64,000 nucleotides of DNA from Catonia carolina (Eukaryota > Arthropoda > Insecta > Hemiptera > Achilidae): contig JAQMRL010000006.1 in NCBI GenBank assembly GCA_035578175.1, forward strand, positions 55,841,001-55,905,000, written 5' to 3'. The stretch's first letter is position 1. Each line of letters starts with the position of its first letter. A model generated the notes under the pieces. That model did not search any database. It was not told where the DNA came from and saw only the letters and a program-made list of their open reading frames with translations. The position numbers were made by a program, and so were the translations under genes. Shown one piece after another: positions 13,009 through 24,825 of the stretch.

Positions 13009-13200
13009 TCGCCAATCTGGATGGGGTTTCGTAGAATAGAATTTGCGCACAACTCGCGCATGTAATTTTTCCAGTCTGTAACAGCGTTAGCCGACAACCC
13101 TAACTCATTTTCACGTTCTTTACGCCAACAATAAATGAGAATCAATGCTATTTCCTTACGGTTCAAATTCCATTGGACACCCAGTATACAAGCAATGAAA
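13008..13200 (-). pseudogene. Merlin-type DDE transposase fragment
   Basis: The minus strand encodes WNLNRKEIALILIYCWRKER, ENELGLSANAVTDWKNYMRE and LCANSILRNPIQIG. The pattern I-x-L-I-Y-C-W, V-x-D-W-x-x-x-x-R-E-x-C and N-P-x-Q-I-G precedes the first catalytic Asp in Merlin (IS1016/IS1595-like) transposases. It is cut off before the DDE residues by the tail of the family B copy. Confidence 0.65.
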
Positions 13201-13349
13201 AATAAGGATTAATTGTGTGAATTTATTCGCTGGGGCCAACTAGTACTTTTCAAAGTAAAAACCGAAGTTGATATTATGAAATAATTACTAATTTTTGTTA
13301 GTAATATTTAATAAATTATATTTTAACAGTTTGGAGAATAACATCAGTA

Positions 13350-13427
13350 GGTTCCAGGGCTACAAAAAATAGTTCTGTTTCTTATCACATAGTCAGCCAA
13401 TTATATGACTGAACTATTTGAGAACAG
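13350..13427 (+). repeat. Repeat family B, copy 2 (78-bp fragment)
   Basis: From 13352 to 13427 it is identical by eye to 14051-14126 in the complete neighbouring copy. Confidence 0.85.
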
Positions 13428-14002
13428 TTAATGTTTAAAAATTAACAAATATCAACGTAACCCTGTTGATTATTTGTTGTTTATTTCTGTTATGTATGAA
13501 CGTGTAAAATTCACCAAATTATTTATGACGTTTTACAATTTTAAATGTTTCGTCATCGTGTTAAGAATTTGTAAACATGCTTAAGTTGTATTCAAATTTC
13601 TATGTATACGTCGTAACTAAAGACTTATATCGAAAATTATTTAGTTAAATTAATAAATACCGTGTACATTTCTGGCGGTATTTACTTAGTAAATTGTGTA
13701 GGCCTATATCTATTGATATTCTGTGTAATACTTCTCCATACCAAATTGTATAATTCTAATAATGTGTGTACTGCTGATAATACTATAGCTTATTTCTAAG
13801 CCGTGTACAGTTTATTTAAATTTACTAGAAATTTGCTATTTTATTTCTTATCAAACTTGATGAACATTAATGGGAAAACACTTAAAATTATTTATTTTAA
13901 TAGTTAGGTGAATATCAATTAATGTTGAATTTATAAAATTACAATTTTGAATTCAAGATAATTAAACATATTTTATTATCTTTATATATTATTTATATCA
14001 TC
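13428..14002. other. AT-rich DNA, no feature recognised
   Basis: It includes one TAGGCCTA (13699). Nothing else was supported. Confidence 0.4.
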
Positions 14003-14375
14003 CCGTAACAGGCAGGTGGAGTTTTACATTAATTGGACTCTATCTGTTGATTCCAGGGCTACAAAAAATAGTTCTGTTTCTTATCACATAGTCAGCCAAT
14101 TATATGACTGAACTATTTGAGAACAGAAGAGGTAGAGGTTTAAAAGACACTAGTCACAGTTATCTCCTCTAAGAGTAATAAATTTTACTATACAGCCAAA
14201 CCCTGTGGTGAATGAAGTGAGGCAGGGTGGAAAGTATATGCTTTTTGAGGGCCTAGCATGCTGATACTCTTTCACCTCAGTAAGGAAGGCAATAGTAAAC
14301 CACCTCACTCCTCGTTTTTACTTAGTAAAACCTCTAGAGTTTCAAACCAGCCGTTCGGCTGGTGACCTAGACAAA
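14003..14375 (+). repeat. Repeat family B, copy 3
   Basis: Full-length: CCCGTAACAGGCAGGTGGAG to GGTTTCAAACCAGCCGTTC, then GGTGACCTAGACAA, with an internal 20-30 bp deletion relative to copy 1. Confidence 0.85.
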
Positions 14376-14419
14376 AATCTGTATAATATATTTATAATCG
14401 AAAGTATTGTGCAGCAGCA

Positions 14420-15060
14420 AGAGTGGTTTAGAAGAGATGGGAAATTTAAAAGTAGGTAACGAAAACATACAGGAAGTTGGGAATTCTGCTTCCTAGGGAA
14501 TAAAATAACAAAGGATGGTAGAAGCACAAGTGGTATCAAAAGTAGGATTGTTCGAGCTAGAAAAGCCTTTTAAATGAAAATAGCTTACTGACTACAAACA
14601 TTTACTTAGATATTAGGAAAAAATTCTTTAACACTATTTATGGAGTGTAGCATTATACGGGAGTGAAACGTGGGTAATAGAGCTGTAGAAAGAAAGAGGT
14701 AGAAGCTTTTGAAATGTGGTGTTATAGGAAAATGTTAAAGATTAGGTGGGTGAACAAAATAAGTAATTTAGAGGTTCTTAGACGAGTGGATGAAAAAAGC
14801 CGTACATGGAAAAATCTTACCATAAGAAGGGATAGGCTAGACAGGCATATTTTAAGACACCCACGTCTATCAAATTATGGATGATAATATTGAGGGAGTG
14901 AATTGTAGGAGGAGGCAAAGATTATGGTAGTGGGAGGTAAATCAAATTACAAAGATGTAGGGTGTTACAGGTATGTAGATATGAAACGACTTGCAAAAGA
15001 TAAAAAGCTTGGATAACTGCATGAAACCAGTCGAGATACCGATGACAGAAAAATTATAAT
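14420..15060 (+). pseudogene. Non-LTR retrotransposon 3' part, decayed
   Basis: Broken frames give FCFLGNKITKDGRSTSGIKS, RIVRARKAF, EAFEMWCYRKMLKIRWVNKI and NLEVLRRVDE, then remnants of RRRQRL and the MKRLAKD motif. This is a common insect LINE C-terminus. Multiple stops are present. Confidence 0.7.
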
Positions 15061-15994
15061 ATAAATTTTTAAAATAATTAAAATTTGGAATGGTCTAAAA
15101 ATTTATTTGGTGTTGATATCATTGCAGTAAAGGCATTAATTTCCTGGAAACGTCTTTACCGAGTTACCATTATCGCCCTAGTGTACATGATTTGTACGAG
15201 AAGAATTGAATGTGATTCAATTTTGTTGTGCAACGTCTTGTAGGCTATAGATTTTTTATTTCGAATATGTGCAGTGTTCGTTAATCATTGTGCATCGTTG
15301 CAGTTGCGACGTAAATGGACCGCTCCCAACCGTTTCTGAGTAATCAATAAAGAATACTGCAAAATGTAACAATACTTTTTAATATTTAATATTTTTAATA
15401 TTTTCTCCAATTATCCAGATTTTTACATACTCGGATTTCATAATTAATTAGTCCGGATGTTTGAAATTACTCTATAGTTTCCTTAATTTTGAAAAATGGA
15501 AAAAATTGCATAGACATAAAACTTTATTATCAAGGAGTGATTAATCATACTATTTAAGGTAACATTTTTATAAACATATTATAACAAGTTGTCAATTTCT
15601 TCGACTAAGATAAGCCTATGACGTAATTAACAAGCCTTTCAGACAAGTGTGTACTAAACTTATTCAGAATATTATCTTTTAAAAAACGATGAAAAACATT
15701 TATGACGAAACGAGTGGAAATTACATTGGAAATAACAAGAGGGCCTATTTTTCAATAAATTTGTAATATAATTCGGAGAACAAAATCTATTTTAATTTAA
15801 CCTAGGTTTTCTTACACTATTTAAGATTAAATATAAACCTGTGTTTTTAATATATTTTATTAAAAAAATCTTAATCATAAATTTACTTTTACACTTACTA
15901 CATACCCATAAGTAATCGATAAAATTATGAACAAATTTTTAAAATTTTTCACCTATTTTATTTTATTGTAAAATTTAAAAAGTTTGAAGCTTAC
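15061..15994. other. AT-rich start of vnd intron 3
   Basis: Immediately downstream (minus strand) of vnd exon 3. No repeat or coding signal was recognised. Confidence 0.4.
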
Positions 15995-16105
15995 CTCTTA
16001 ACTCCGTTAAGGTGCTTGCCCAGTGTTGTTGTAAAGCTTCTGTCGGCGTTTGTAACGCACTAGGAAATATTAAATTATGAGGGCCTAAAGGTGTTAATTC
16101 TGCGC
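15995..16105 (-). CDS. vnd: vnd exon 3: linker between TN motif and homeodomain
   Basis: This is a 111-bp internal exon bounded by acceptor TTTATTTCAG/GC (AG at 16107-16106) and donor AAGAG/GTAAGC (GT at 15994-15993). It is in phase with the single trailing base of the preceding exon and leaves one trailing base for the next. It encodes AELTPLGPHNLIFPSALQTP and then TEALQQHWASTLTELR, with no stop. I do not recognise a catalytic or DNA-binding motif. The assignment rests on splice sites, phase, strand and position 1.2 kb downstream of the TN exon. The next exons, with the homeodomain, were searched for by eye down to position 1 and not found. Confidence 0.75.
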
Positions 16106-16164
16106 CTGAAATAAAACGAAAATAATTAATATGATATCAAAATTGTATGTTGTTTAAATCATCA

Positions 16165-16498
16165 GCCAAAAGGGTGGTTTGAACTTCTAGAGGCTTTACT
16201 AAGTAAAATGAGGTTGAGGTGGTTTACCATTGTCTTCCTCACTGACTGGAAAAGTATGCTTATCAGCATGCCAGGCCCTCCGAAAAGCATCTAATTTCCA
16301 CCCTACAAATGACACATTCACTTCATTCACCACAAGGTCTGTTTGTATAATAAAATTCACTACTTTCCGAGGAGATACTCTGACTAATATCTTTTACTCC
16401 TCTGCCTCTTCTGTTCTTAAATGCTTCAGTCATATAATTGGGTGACCATGTGATGAGAAACAGAACTATATTTTTAACCATGGAACTAGCAGATCGAA
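16165..16498 (-). repeat. Repeat family B, copy 4 (in vnd intron 2)
   Basis: It is the reverse complement of the family: TCATCAGCCAAAAGGGTGGT, then the CTTACTAAGTAAA and GATGAGAAACAGAACTAT blocks. Confidence 0.85.
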
Positions 16499-16647
16499 TA
16501 TATGCCCATAGCTGCTTGCTATGGGCATAAAAATTGCATATAAAATTTGTAATTTATTAAAATACCTATAATTTGTTATTTCTTTGTACTGTACGTGTAA
16601 TCAACGATGATAATTGTAATATTGTCAAGTTTCAATCAACGTTTGGG

Positions 16648-16705
16648 AGATTTTGATCACCTATTTTTACAAATTTTTTTTTGTAAAAATAGATGATCAA
16701 AATCT
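16648..16705. repeat. 26-bp near-perfect inverted repeat (stem-loop)
   Basis: The arms AGATTTTGATCACCTATTTT(TACAAA) at 16648-16673 and (TTTGTA)AAAATAGATGATCAAAATCT at 16680-16705 pair at 25 of 26 positions around a 6-nt T loop. Weaker pairing seems to continue into both flanks. It lies in vnd intron 2. It may be a tiny fold-back MITE or a pre-miRNA-like hairpin. Confidence 0.8.
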
Positions 16706-17328
16706 ATAATAAACGTATGTACTGAAATATTGCATGACAATCTGCAGAAGCTTTTAGTGAAGGCTATTGCCAAAAATATGTAATTTACTTTCAATTATTT
16801 GAAAAGTTTCACATATACACACACAGAAATTTAATTCTAATTTATCAGTAAGGCAATTTCCAAATTACGGCGATTTTGAATATACTTTAATAGAAATCTT
16901 TTAGATTAACAGCTTCAATACTTATTTTTTAGCTCTTTTGACCTAATCAAAATTAATAATTTAAGTTTCTAAATTGAACCTTATGTGATTATAGGGATTT
17001 TTTAAATAAAAACCACTTCCCATGCTACACTAAGTTCGAAAACTGATGAAATCTGGAAGTTGTGCAAGTTTACAGTTCTAGATATAAGATTATAGCCAAA
17101 AAAATAAACTGGTATTTTTACTTTTTACGGTAGAATTTTAAGGTTTGTTCTTCTGATAAAATCAAAGCTAAAATTTTTATAAATATTTTGTTGAAAAACT
17201 GAAGATTAGATATAGTAATCTGAAATTCTGAGGAAGTAAAAAGTAATGCTTTTACTAAATTGTTCAACACTCTCAAAATCACTGATAGAAATTAGATAGG
17301 CAAACTATTTACAAGAAAGTGAACTTAC

Positions 17329-17462
17329 TTGGATTGTTCGGACCTAATGAATCGGACGGTTGTGTTTGCCCAACTTTAGCGTCATTCAAGTCTAATATAT
17401 CACAGATGTGGAAGCCTGAAGATCTACCCTGTGAAGTGGGTATTTTCATACTATCTAACAAC
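17329..17462 (-). CDS. vnd: vnd exon 2: TN/eh1 (Groucho-interaction type) motif
   Basis: This is a 134-bp internal exon with clean splice sites: acceptor TTTGTTTTAG/G at 17464-17463 and donor CCAA/GTAAGT at 17328. It is read in the phase that follows exon 1. It encodes LLDSMKIPTSQGRSSGF followed by HICDILDLNDAK; the motif F-H-I-x-D-I-L-D/N-L is the TN (tinman) domain of NK2 proteins, which in this family recruits the co-repressor Groucho. Drosophila has GFHISDILNL at the same place, from memory. The remainder is a low-complexity Gln/Pro/Ser/Asn linker (QTQPSDSLGPNNPS). The exon lies in an AT-rich setting but is itself clearly less AT-rich. A methionine inside this exon is unlikely to be the start, because exon 1 joins in frame. 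Confidence 0.85.
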
Positions 17463-17666
17463 CTAAAACAAATAAAAAAACACAAAAACATTAATAAACA
17501 ATTTTTAAAAAGATTGATACAAAGAGACCATATTTATATATTTTTTGTAATTATCTGGAATATCCTACCAGATTCTTTTATTCCGTAAGCTACTTTGGAA
17601 CTTTGGGTTAGATACAGATTTTAGATTTAAGTGAACTCAAATTTAAAATTGATTAAAGTCTAAGCA

Positions 17667-17991
17667 AACCACCGTGTTGATCTAGTGGTAAAGTCGTCAC
17701 CGCAAATCAGCTGTTTAACAGTTAATTTTCGGAGACGAAGATTTCTGATTCAAATCCTAGTAAAGGTATTTACTTTTGTAGGAATTTGAATACTGGATAG
17801 TAGTTACCGTTGTTTTTTGATAGTTGGGTTTAGATTATTTTTCTTAGCAATGATCAGCCTGAGTCTGTACAAGACTACTAAATTACTAAATTGTTCACAT
17901 TTACACATCACACATATCATTCTCATCTCATTGGGTTATAGGGTTGCTTATTGTTCTTAAATTGAACAGATTGCAACGTACAAACATTAGA
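17667..17991 (+). repeat. SINE family C, copy 3
   Basis: The head is intact: CACCGTGTTGATCTAGTGGT, AAAGTCGTCACCGC, and B-box-like GATTCAAATCC. The body TGTACAAGACTAC... ends TTGCAACGTACAAACATTAG. The most complete uninterrupted copy. Confidence 0.82.
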
Positions 17992-20254
17992 GATTTTTAA
18001 AATATATAGTATATACATATTACTAAACAATAAATCTAAGATGTCTAGTACATGGTTTAAAAATATTGAGTAAACTATATAATAAACCGAGAAAACATAA
18101 TCAAACCAAATTGAGACCACAGGTTACTAACTTTAAAGGCTTCCATGAAATGCAAAAACAAATATCGGGTGGATGTAAGGACAGAGAAAAGCCAACAGTG
18201 GACGAAAGGTTTTTTTTATTAAATTACGTCCAGGAGACTCCTGAGGGAGTATAAGACATGTCAAGAAGAAGTTATACACCTGAAATTTATTATTCAATCA
18301 CACATTGATCTACTAGCTACTTACTGTTTAGAAAGATTTTCTTGTACACTATAAAAAGTTTCACCAAAGTAATTTTTCAAATTTTTTTTAAAGAAATGCA
18401 AATTATTACATTTAAAAAATTGGAGTAATTTATTGATATATTTTTTCCCCGCATAAGTTTGTTTTTGTTCAAACAACTTAGTGTTGTAGTTAGCCATGTA
18501 GCCTAATAATAATAAGGTGAGAACATGAGCTCCAGAAAGATCTTAAGTCAATTTACGTGATCTAAAATTAATCCTATACGAAAAAATTATAAAATTTATG
18601 AACACAAAAAGAAGGAAACAGATTTTTGAAATCTACTATAAAATGTTAAAGAATACAAGTTGTTTTGTCGTCCTTCAACCTAGTAATTTATGCAAGGTAA
18701 CGAACACTCCAGTACGGCACCTTTTACCTTTTTACCTTTATTATATTTTGCAAACCTAACCTTTGTTATTTTTATACTTTACCAAAAAGATTAGATCTAT
18801 TTTTGAAGTGTCACCTTCATTTTCAAAATTTAAAGGATGAATAGTTCGCCGTATTGTATTACAGATTCGTTTATAATCATGCTACAGTATAAGAGGAGTG
18901 AAAAACATTGAATAGTTTTCAGAGTGGATCAAAATAATTTATGATCAGTCAGGCAATAGTGATTTAAAATGAATTTAGTCAAGGGTAGGTAGGCGTTGTA
19001 TTGAGAAGTGGGTTTTTATAACGGAGTTATATTCCTACCGACAAGTGTAGGTATTATTTTTTGAGTGTTTTCAAAAGGATACGTGATCGGAAATGTTTTT
19101 CCTGGATTAACTTTTCAAGTTGGCTTTTGAAGAACTGCAATTGTAATGCTATGCACCTATGTTTACAACCTGACTTCTCACACCTGTACCTTATTAGTCT
19201 TTCAATAGTGTCATCTATACTTCGTCCCTTACGTACATTGTACTTTGTAGGTGTATTTATAATTTAAGTACCTATCCATTTAAAGTGTTATAATTTATTT
19301 TTTCCTTTTCACCTTTCTTAATTTATTATTGTATTTTTTTATACGTATTTAGTTTCTACTTGACCTATATTCCTTAATGTATTGTGTTACATTTTAGACT
19401 TGTTTTGTAATTTACAGATCTTTAACTTCCCATTCACTTAGAAGAAAATTGAACAACCCGGCAAATTTGTTAAAAGTGGATTGTTTTACCTTTATTTGTC
19501 ATCAGGAATTGTACATTATTGATAATCACCCAATTTGATTGCTCTTTTTTGCTGTATTTTTGACGTGGATTAAGCATGTATTTGAACAGGGATCCCCAGT
19601 AAAGTTTTTTCATGAATGGCTGTCATTATGCAAAGTCGCTTACCCAAACGGTGTTAATTAACAAATAATAATGATTTTCTATATCATCTGATTTACTGGG
19701 ATAGTCCGAAGGCCCTGAATGGATTAAACAGAAAATCTAAAGTATTTACATTTCTATATTTTGCTTCTAATGAATAAAATTAGACGGGTATCGAAAACAA
19801 AACATTTTGCCTCAATACCTTCCCGAAAAGCTAGACTTCTAAAAATCGGTAGCCGTATTCCATGAGTGGTACCTGGGAAAAGTACATTTTTCGAATTTTG
19901 GTCACTTTCTCTTACGTAGTAGGAAGATTATAACTATCCTTAAGAAATAAATATTAATTCTGTACTTTCCAGAAAATCTGGAATTCTAATAGTGGCCAAT
20001 GGTGTTATGTAAGAAAAGTGACAAGTGTAAAGAAACCAGAATAACAATGAACTTGCTAATTGCATCCGCGCTGCTAATATTCATGGCTAAAATTTAACAT
20101 ATTTCCCTTCGAATTTATTAAATTATTATGCTAATTGAAATTTAATTATAGTTAATTTGTTTTACTTAAATTTCTGCAAAAAACAATCAGTGACATAAAT
20201 ATTCGTATTTCTATTTAATTCTTTTTTACTTATGATCCGCATAGGTTTTTAACT
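17992..20254. other. AT-rich intronic DNA, nothing assigned
   Basis: A 62-codon open frame at 18066-18254 and a 68-codon frame at 19061-19267 match nothing I know. A short imperfect inverted repeat (TCACTTTCTCTTACGTA / TATGTAAGAAAAGTGA, about 19903 and 20007) is the only other structure. Confidence 0.4.
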
Positions 20255-20886
20255 TATGATCTGGAAAAGAAGCGCCAATCCGGGCTCTGGAAGAGCCGAA
20301 CTTTACCGAGAGCCAAAAAAGCTCGAATGAACAAGTCCAAATTTAAAGCAATGATGATTGTCTTTTTTATATCTATAGGATTGTGTACCTTCACTGGGTT
20401 CCTGAAGGTTAAACAATTAATCAGTATTACTACCTTGAGGTAATTTCTAAACTACGTTAAAGAGTAAGGAAAAAACGCCCCAAAATGTGGAAGGACAAAT
20501 TATGGGTTCTCTACCAAGACAATGCGCCAGCTCATTCCGCGTTATCTGTCAAGAGATTCCTAGCCAAGTACAGCATCTCAGTGTTAGGACATCCACCTTA
20601 TTCACCAGATCTTGCACCATGTGACTTCTACCTGTTCCCTAAGGTGAAATCTGCATTAAAAGGGACAAGATTTGAGTCTGTGGAAGCTGTGAAAGAGAAA
20701 GCGGCACGTGTCCTGAAGGAGCTGACAGAAGATGACTTCCAGCACTGTTTCCAAGCATGGAAAATTCGCGTGGAGCGTTGTAGGGATAGAAGAGTGTATA
20801 TTGAAAGGGACAATAAGTGATTATGTATAAAATAAAAATACAGTTTTTTTACAACGTCAGTCTCGTTATTTAATAACCACACCTCG
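20255..20886 (+). pseudogene. mariner-family transposase pseudogene with 3' TIR
   Basis: The reading frame preserves RQSGLWKSRTLPRAKKARMN, KSKFKAMMIVFF, then (after a one-base shift at the first catalytic Asp) IVYLHWVPEG, two TAA stops, and an open C-terminal part from 20485 with YQDNAPAHSALSV and YSPDLAPCDFYLF. The two Asp residues are separated by 34 residues, the D34D signature of true mariners. The 3' TIR (CGTCAGTCTCGTTATTTAAT...CCACACCTCG) ends at 20886 and is followed by TA. No 5' TIR was seen, so the copy is 5'-truncated and dead. Confidence 0.92.
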
Positions 20887-21917
20887 TATATCAAGATGGT
20901 ACTGACTCAGTGGGTGAAAATAGCCTAAAAAATAACCACAAAAAATTGATTAGGATAACTGTGGTAGTTTTTGTGGAAATGTTCTTTACATTAACATTAT
21001 GAAGATAGGCATTCCGGGTCCTCTTAAATAAATTCAAATACTTCATGTATCAATATATTAATTCACAGTTCAGTCGAGCTTAGTTTTATTGTTTGTTCAC
21101 AGTTTAGTCTTTGTTTTAAATACACTACCTACTGATTGTGGTTTAAATTTTCATTCTAACTCAAATTTTTCAGTTATTACTCAGATTTTTTCATCTTTGC
21201 TTAAAGTTTGTAATTACATTAACAAAAAAAACAATTTGTAAAAGAATTACAGCTTGTTAAAAAATTCTGAAGGTGTTTTTATTAATAATTACGTAATTTT
21301 TCTACTTAAAGTAAAATCTATCGTTTTATACGTGTAGGAAGAAGTAAAATATCATTTGATTTATATAAAATATTGATCCACAGATTTTTATATTCTCATT
21401 AGTGGAATACCATTCCATATGAAACACGCTAGAGAATAATCAGTAAGTGATATTGGTCTAAGAAAACAGCACCAGTTTTCTGAACTATTAATAGATTACT
21501 ATTTGTATCTTATAACACGGTTATCATGATATGTGATATAAAAGATTAAAAATATATTCTGATTTTTTACGCCTTCAAACAAAGAAAATAAATCACCCGA
21601 AGAATATCGCGTGACAAAATCACACATACAAGGATATCATCAGAACTCATATCATATATAAAAAAAAACAACAATATAATAATTTGATAGATTTTTTTGT
21701 CATAATAATATACAAACCCTATTTGTCAGCCATGTTGAATCAGGTTAAATGTAAACAAAAAATTGACCTTACATTTGTATTCATAAATAGGGGTTGTTTT
21801 TATATTACTGGTACAATGACATATTTGTTTAACCGCGGCTTGGATTTAATCTATGAAGGGGTTGTTTGAATATGTTCAGGTACAAAAAGTAGAGCGGTAT
21901 AAATGAATTCTAGTAAA
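20887..21917. other. AT-rich intronic DNA, nothing assigned
   Basis: No structure supported. Confidence 0.4.
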
Positions 21918-22245
21918 ATAAAATCTGGTGTGAAATACTCTCACGACTTCGTCTTGCCAATGTCAATAATTAAAAATATAACTTATGTTTAATTATGAGT
22001 AAAAAATATAACTTTTTAAAATAACCTAATTTGTATTCATAAGTGAATGACTCTAATCGAAAATCAAACTTCATTCCACTTAAAAATACGTAAAATCATT
22101 AATTGACGCTAAACTGGTCTTTGTTGAAAAATTGTTTGAAATAAAAGACGTAGGTTTTTTAATTTTACTCATCTTTAACTATGTAAAGTCGCTGACTCAA
22201 GTATCATTCTGCAGTTCATTTTGAAAAAGAAAACGATTTTTTAAT
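21918..22245 (-). mobile_element. Repeat family A, copy 3 (3' portion)
   Basis: It begins AAAATCTGGTGTGAAATACT, followed by the ATTATGAGT and GACGCTAAACTGG landmarks of the family 3' end. It is truncated before the hairpin and microsatellite. Confidence 0.65.
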
Positions 22246-22469
22246 GAGTTTAAGGCCCAAATTTTCCCAAGTTTGCTAATTTTTTGTGAAAACGTTGATA
22301 GTATTATTTTGTTATTACCAATACGTAAGAAACCTGTAAGTCATAGTGAATAATCTCATTTCGTACATTATAATTAGAAGTACTTTGTAGAATGACAGGG
22401 TTGTAATCGAGTTATTACTTTGTTTAATAATTAACTTAAGTATTAATAAAGTATTTTTTATTGTATTTT

Positions 22470-22805
22470 CTCCAGAAAATCTCAGTGATTTTATGATTAC
22501 AGAAGAAGAAAGTTGGAAGGCCATTGAGGAGTTTATCCAAAAAGTGATGAAGAGCAGAGAGGCCCAGCTGCGTTAGTCCCAAAAGAAATCACTCAAAAAG
22601 GGGATAAATAGGTGTTAAGAAGAGAAATTATCCAGCTAATAAAGAACCTCTGGGTTGTAAAGTTATGCCAAACGGTGATTCGCGGCACGTCGGGATGGGA
22701 TAGAAAGGAACTGAGAGGTTTTAGCGGATAGTTGCTCTCGGCAGAGCACCGCATACCCCAGGTTCCGGTAAATTCGGTTTCCTTTCGTGAAAAAAAAAAT
22801 AAAAA
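22470..22805 (+). pseudogene. LINE 3' end: C-terminus, 3' UTR, A-rich tail
   Basis: The frame at 22470-22577 reads SPENLSDFMITEEESWKAIE then EFIQKVMKSREAQLR-stop, the usual ending of R1/jockey-type LINE polyproteins in insects. It continues with a GC-richer 3' UTR (ATTCGCGGCACGTCGGGATG, TGCTCTCGGCAGAGCACCGC) and an A-rich tail at 22789-22806. The clade is not certain. Confidence 0.6.
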
Positions 22806-22956
22806 TAACATATTTTTTATTTCTTCAACGTTTTTTTTGCCGGAATTACCATAAAATGAACGAAAATAAAGTAAACCACATTCTAATTATTGGTAATCAA
22901 GTAAAAAGAGTTAACGTTTAGTTATCTAAACATAGGGACCGACCTTTGATCATAAC

Positions 22957-23360
22957 AGGCAGTTGAAGTGTTAAATTATTTGCTCTTTATATAATTATAT
23001 TCTAATTCCAGGGCTACAAAAATATTTCTGTTTCTTTTAATATGGTCAGCTAATTTTATGACTGAACTATTTGGAATAGAACAATTAAGAACAGAAGAGG
23101 TAGAGGTGTAAAAGACGCTAGTCAAGAGTCATTTAATCTGAGAGTAATGAATTTCATTTTATATACAGCCAAACTCTGTAGTGAATGAAGTGGAGGTGTC
23201 ATTTGCAGAGTGGAAAGCAGATGCTTTTCAGAAAGCCTGGCATGCTGATAAGCATACTTCTCCACTCAGTGAGGAAAGCAATATTGTAAACCATCTCACT
23301 CCTCGATTTACCTAGTAAAGCTTCTAGAGGTTCAAACCAGCCATTCAGCCATCCAGACTT
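22957..23360 (+). repeat. Repeat family B, copy 5
   Basis: From ATAACAGGCAGTTGAAGTGT to GGTTCAAACCAGCCATTCAG, about 400 bp with typical divergence. Confidence 0.85.
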
Positions 23361-23401
23361 AAAAAACAGGGACCGACTGTTATAATACTGCATCTATATA
23401 C

Positions 23402-23405
23402 ATTA

Positions 23406-23440
<35 letters not shown>
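23402..23440. repeat. (TTA)n microsatellite
   Basis: About 12 units of ATT/TTA between a family B copy and the pogo-like MITE. Confidence 0.9.
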
Positions 23441-23456
23441 CCATAGTTTTTAAATA

Positions 23457-24011
23457 CAGTAGAATCTCAGTATTCCTGCCTGTTCGGGATCGAGAGGATG
23501 CCGAATTACTGGATGTGTTGGAATTTTGGAACTATATTATAAATTTAAACAAAAAATGGATATGCATTGATTTCTATGTGATTTTAAATTAAATTATCTA
23601 ATTAAAAAAGGGTTGCTGAGTACTTCTGTTGTCATTGTACTAAACATAATTATCGGCTATTGACATCGCCTAGTGCGGTGTGGGGTGCTCGTGTTCTGAG
23701 AATTATGATTCGTTGTCAATTCAGCGTGAAGTATAGAGTATGACCCAGTTCTGGGTTTTAGATAAAAGGGCAAAAATTATTCCATTTAACAATAATTAAG
23801 GTCTGCTTATGCATTTATTTTATCAAATCCTAAACATACATATTATATGAAATCCGCCGTAATCAGGTAGAGTTGATTTCCCTAATTCAATTTAAATCTT
23901 TTACCGAAATCTGTCCTGGGTGAGGTTTCATACTTTTAGACCTAATATTTTAAGGGCCGGATTACTGGAGGTGCCGGACTACTGCACGGCCGGACTACGG
24001 AGATTCTACTG
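23457..24011 (+). mobile_element. pogo/Tigger-like MITE, 555 bp
   Basis: The left end CAGTAGAATCTCAGTATTCC and the right end (inverted) CAGTAGAATCTCCGTAGTCC form TIRs, flanked by TA on both sides (23455-23456, 24012-24013). The CAGTAGAA(C/T)CTCxxxTATCCG-type end is typical of pogo/Tigger elements. The interior is non-coding. Confidence 0.8.
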
Positions 24012-24825
24012 TACAAGTTAAACATTGATTAATTGTACTATAGATCATAAAACTATTTTTTTTGCTTTAAAGTAAACATAAAATAATTTTTAGATAGTGT
24101 TTTAAACAAACAAAAAACCTTATGATATACCAATAACTTAAAAACACAACAATTAAAAAAAAAACATAGCAAAACGAACATAATTTATGAGGCCTAGCTT
24201 AAACAGTAATATATTGCTGTAGTAATTATTTAAGAAAGAATAATCCATCATTTTAATCCTGTAAATAATAGATTAGGTGTAATCCATTATCATGTCGCTT
24301 ATTATTTCTGTTTATCTTTTAGTAAGTTAGTAATTATTATTAAAAAAAACCTTTGGAACAATCAAATTTGCACCGTACCGCGTGTTAAAAGAACAATAAA
24401 ATTTTAATTCTTAGAACATAATTATTATGTATTTTTATGGTTTAATACCGATAATTTTCATTAGTAGCTTAATTTCTTTAATAAAAAAAATATGTAACCT
24501 ATCACAATATAAAATATTTTTCAGTTATCGGGATAAACTATTAAGCCTTATTTACTTTTTTATTTATTTTTTTATCTTGTTATGTTAAATACGTGATGAT
24601 GATACGGGTTATAGATTAATGATAAGTTTAATCTCGTTCTGAAGGTTTATAAAGACGGAAAAAATTTTTATGGTATAAAATCATAAATTTTTATTAAAGG
24701 AAACGGGTGTGAAAAATAACTTCAAAATTTTGATTGATTGTTCCATATATCAATAATGTTTTGTTGAATGTGCTTAAGTTTTTGGACTGGTAGATTTTAT
24801 AATTCAAATTTTATTTAAGAAACTA
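24012..24825. other. AT-rich intronic DNA, nothing assigned
   Basis: No structure supported. Confidence 0.4.

Larger units (their letters stand above)
16106..17328 (-). other. vnd intron 2
   Basis: This is a 1.2-kb intron with GTAAGT donor and TTTCAG acceptor. It holds a minus-strand copy of repeat family B (16165-16498) and a near-perfect 26-bp stem-loop (16648-16705). The rest is AT-rich without further recognisable structure. Confidence 0.75.

Noticed and set aside
18066..18254. 62-codon plus-strand frame
   Set aside because: Somewhat protein-like but unrecognised, without splice or promoter support.
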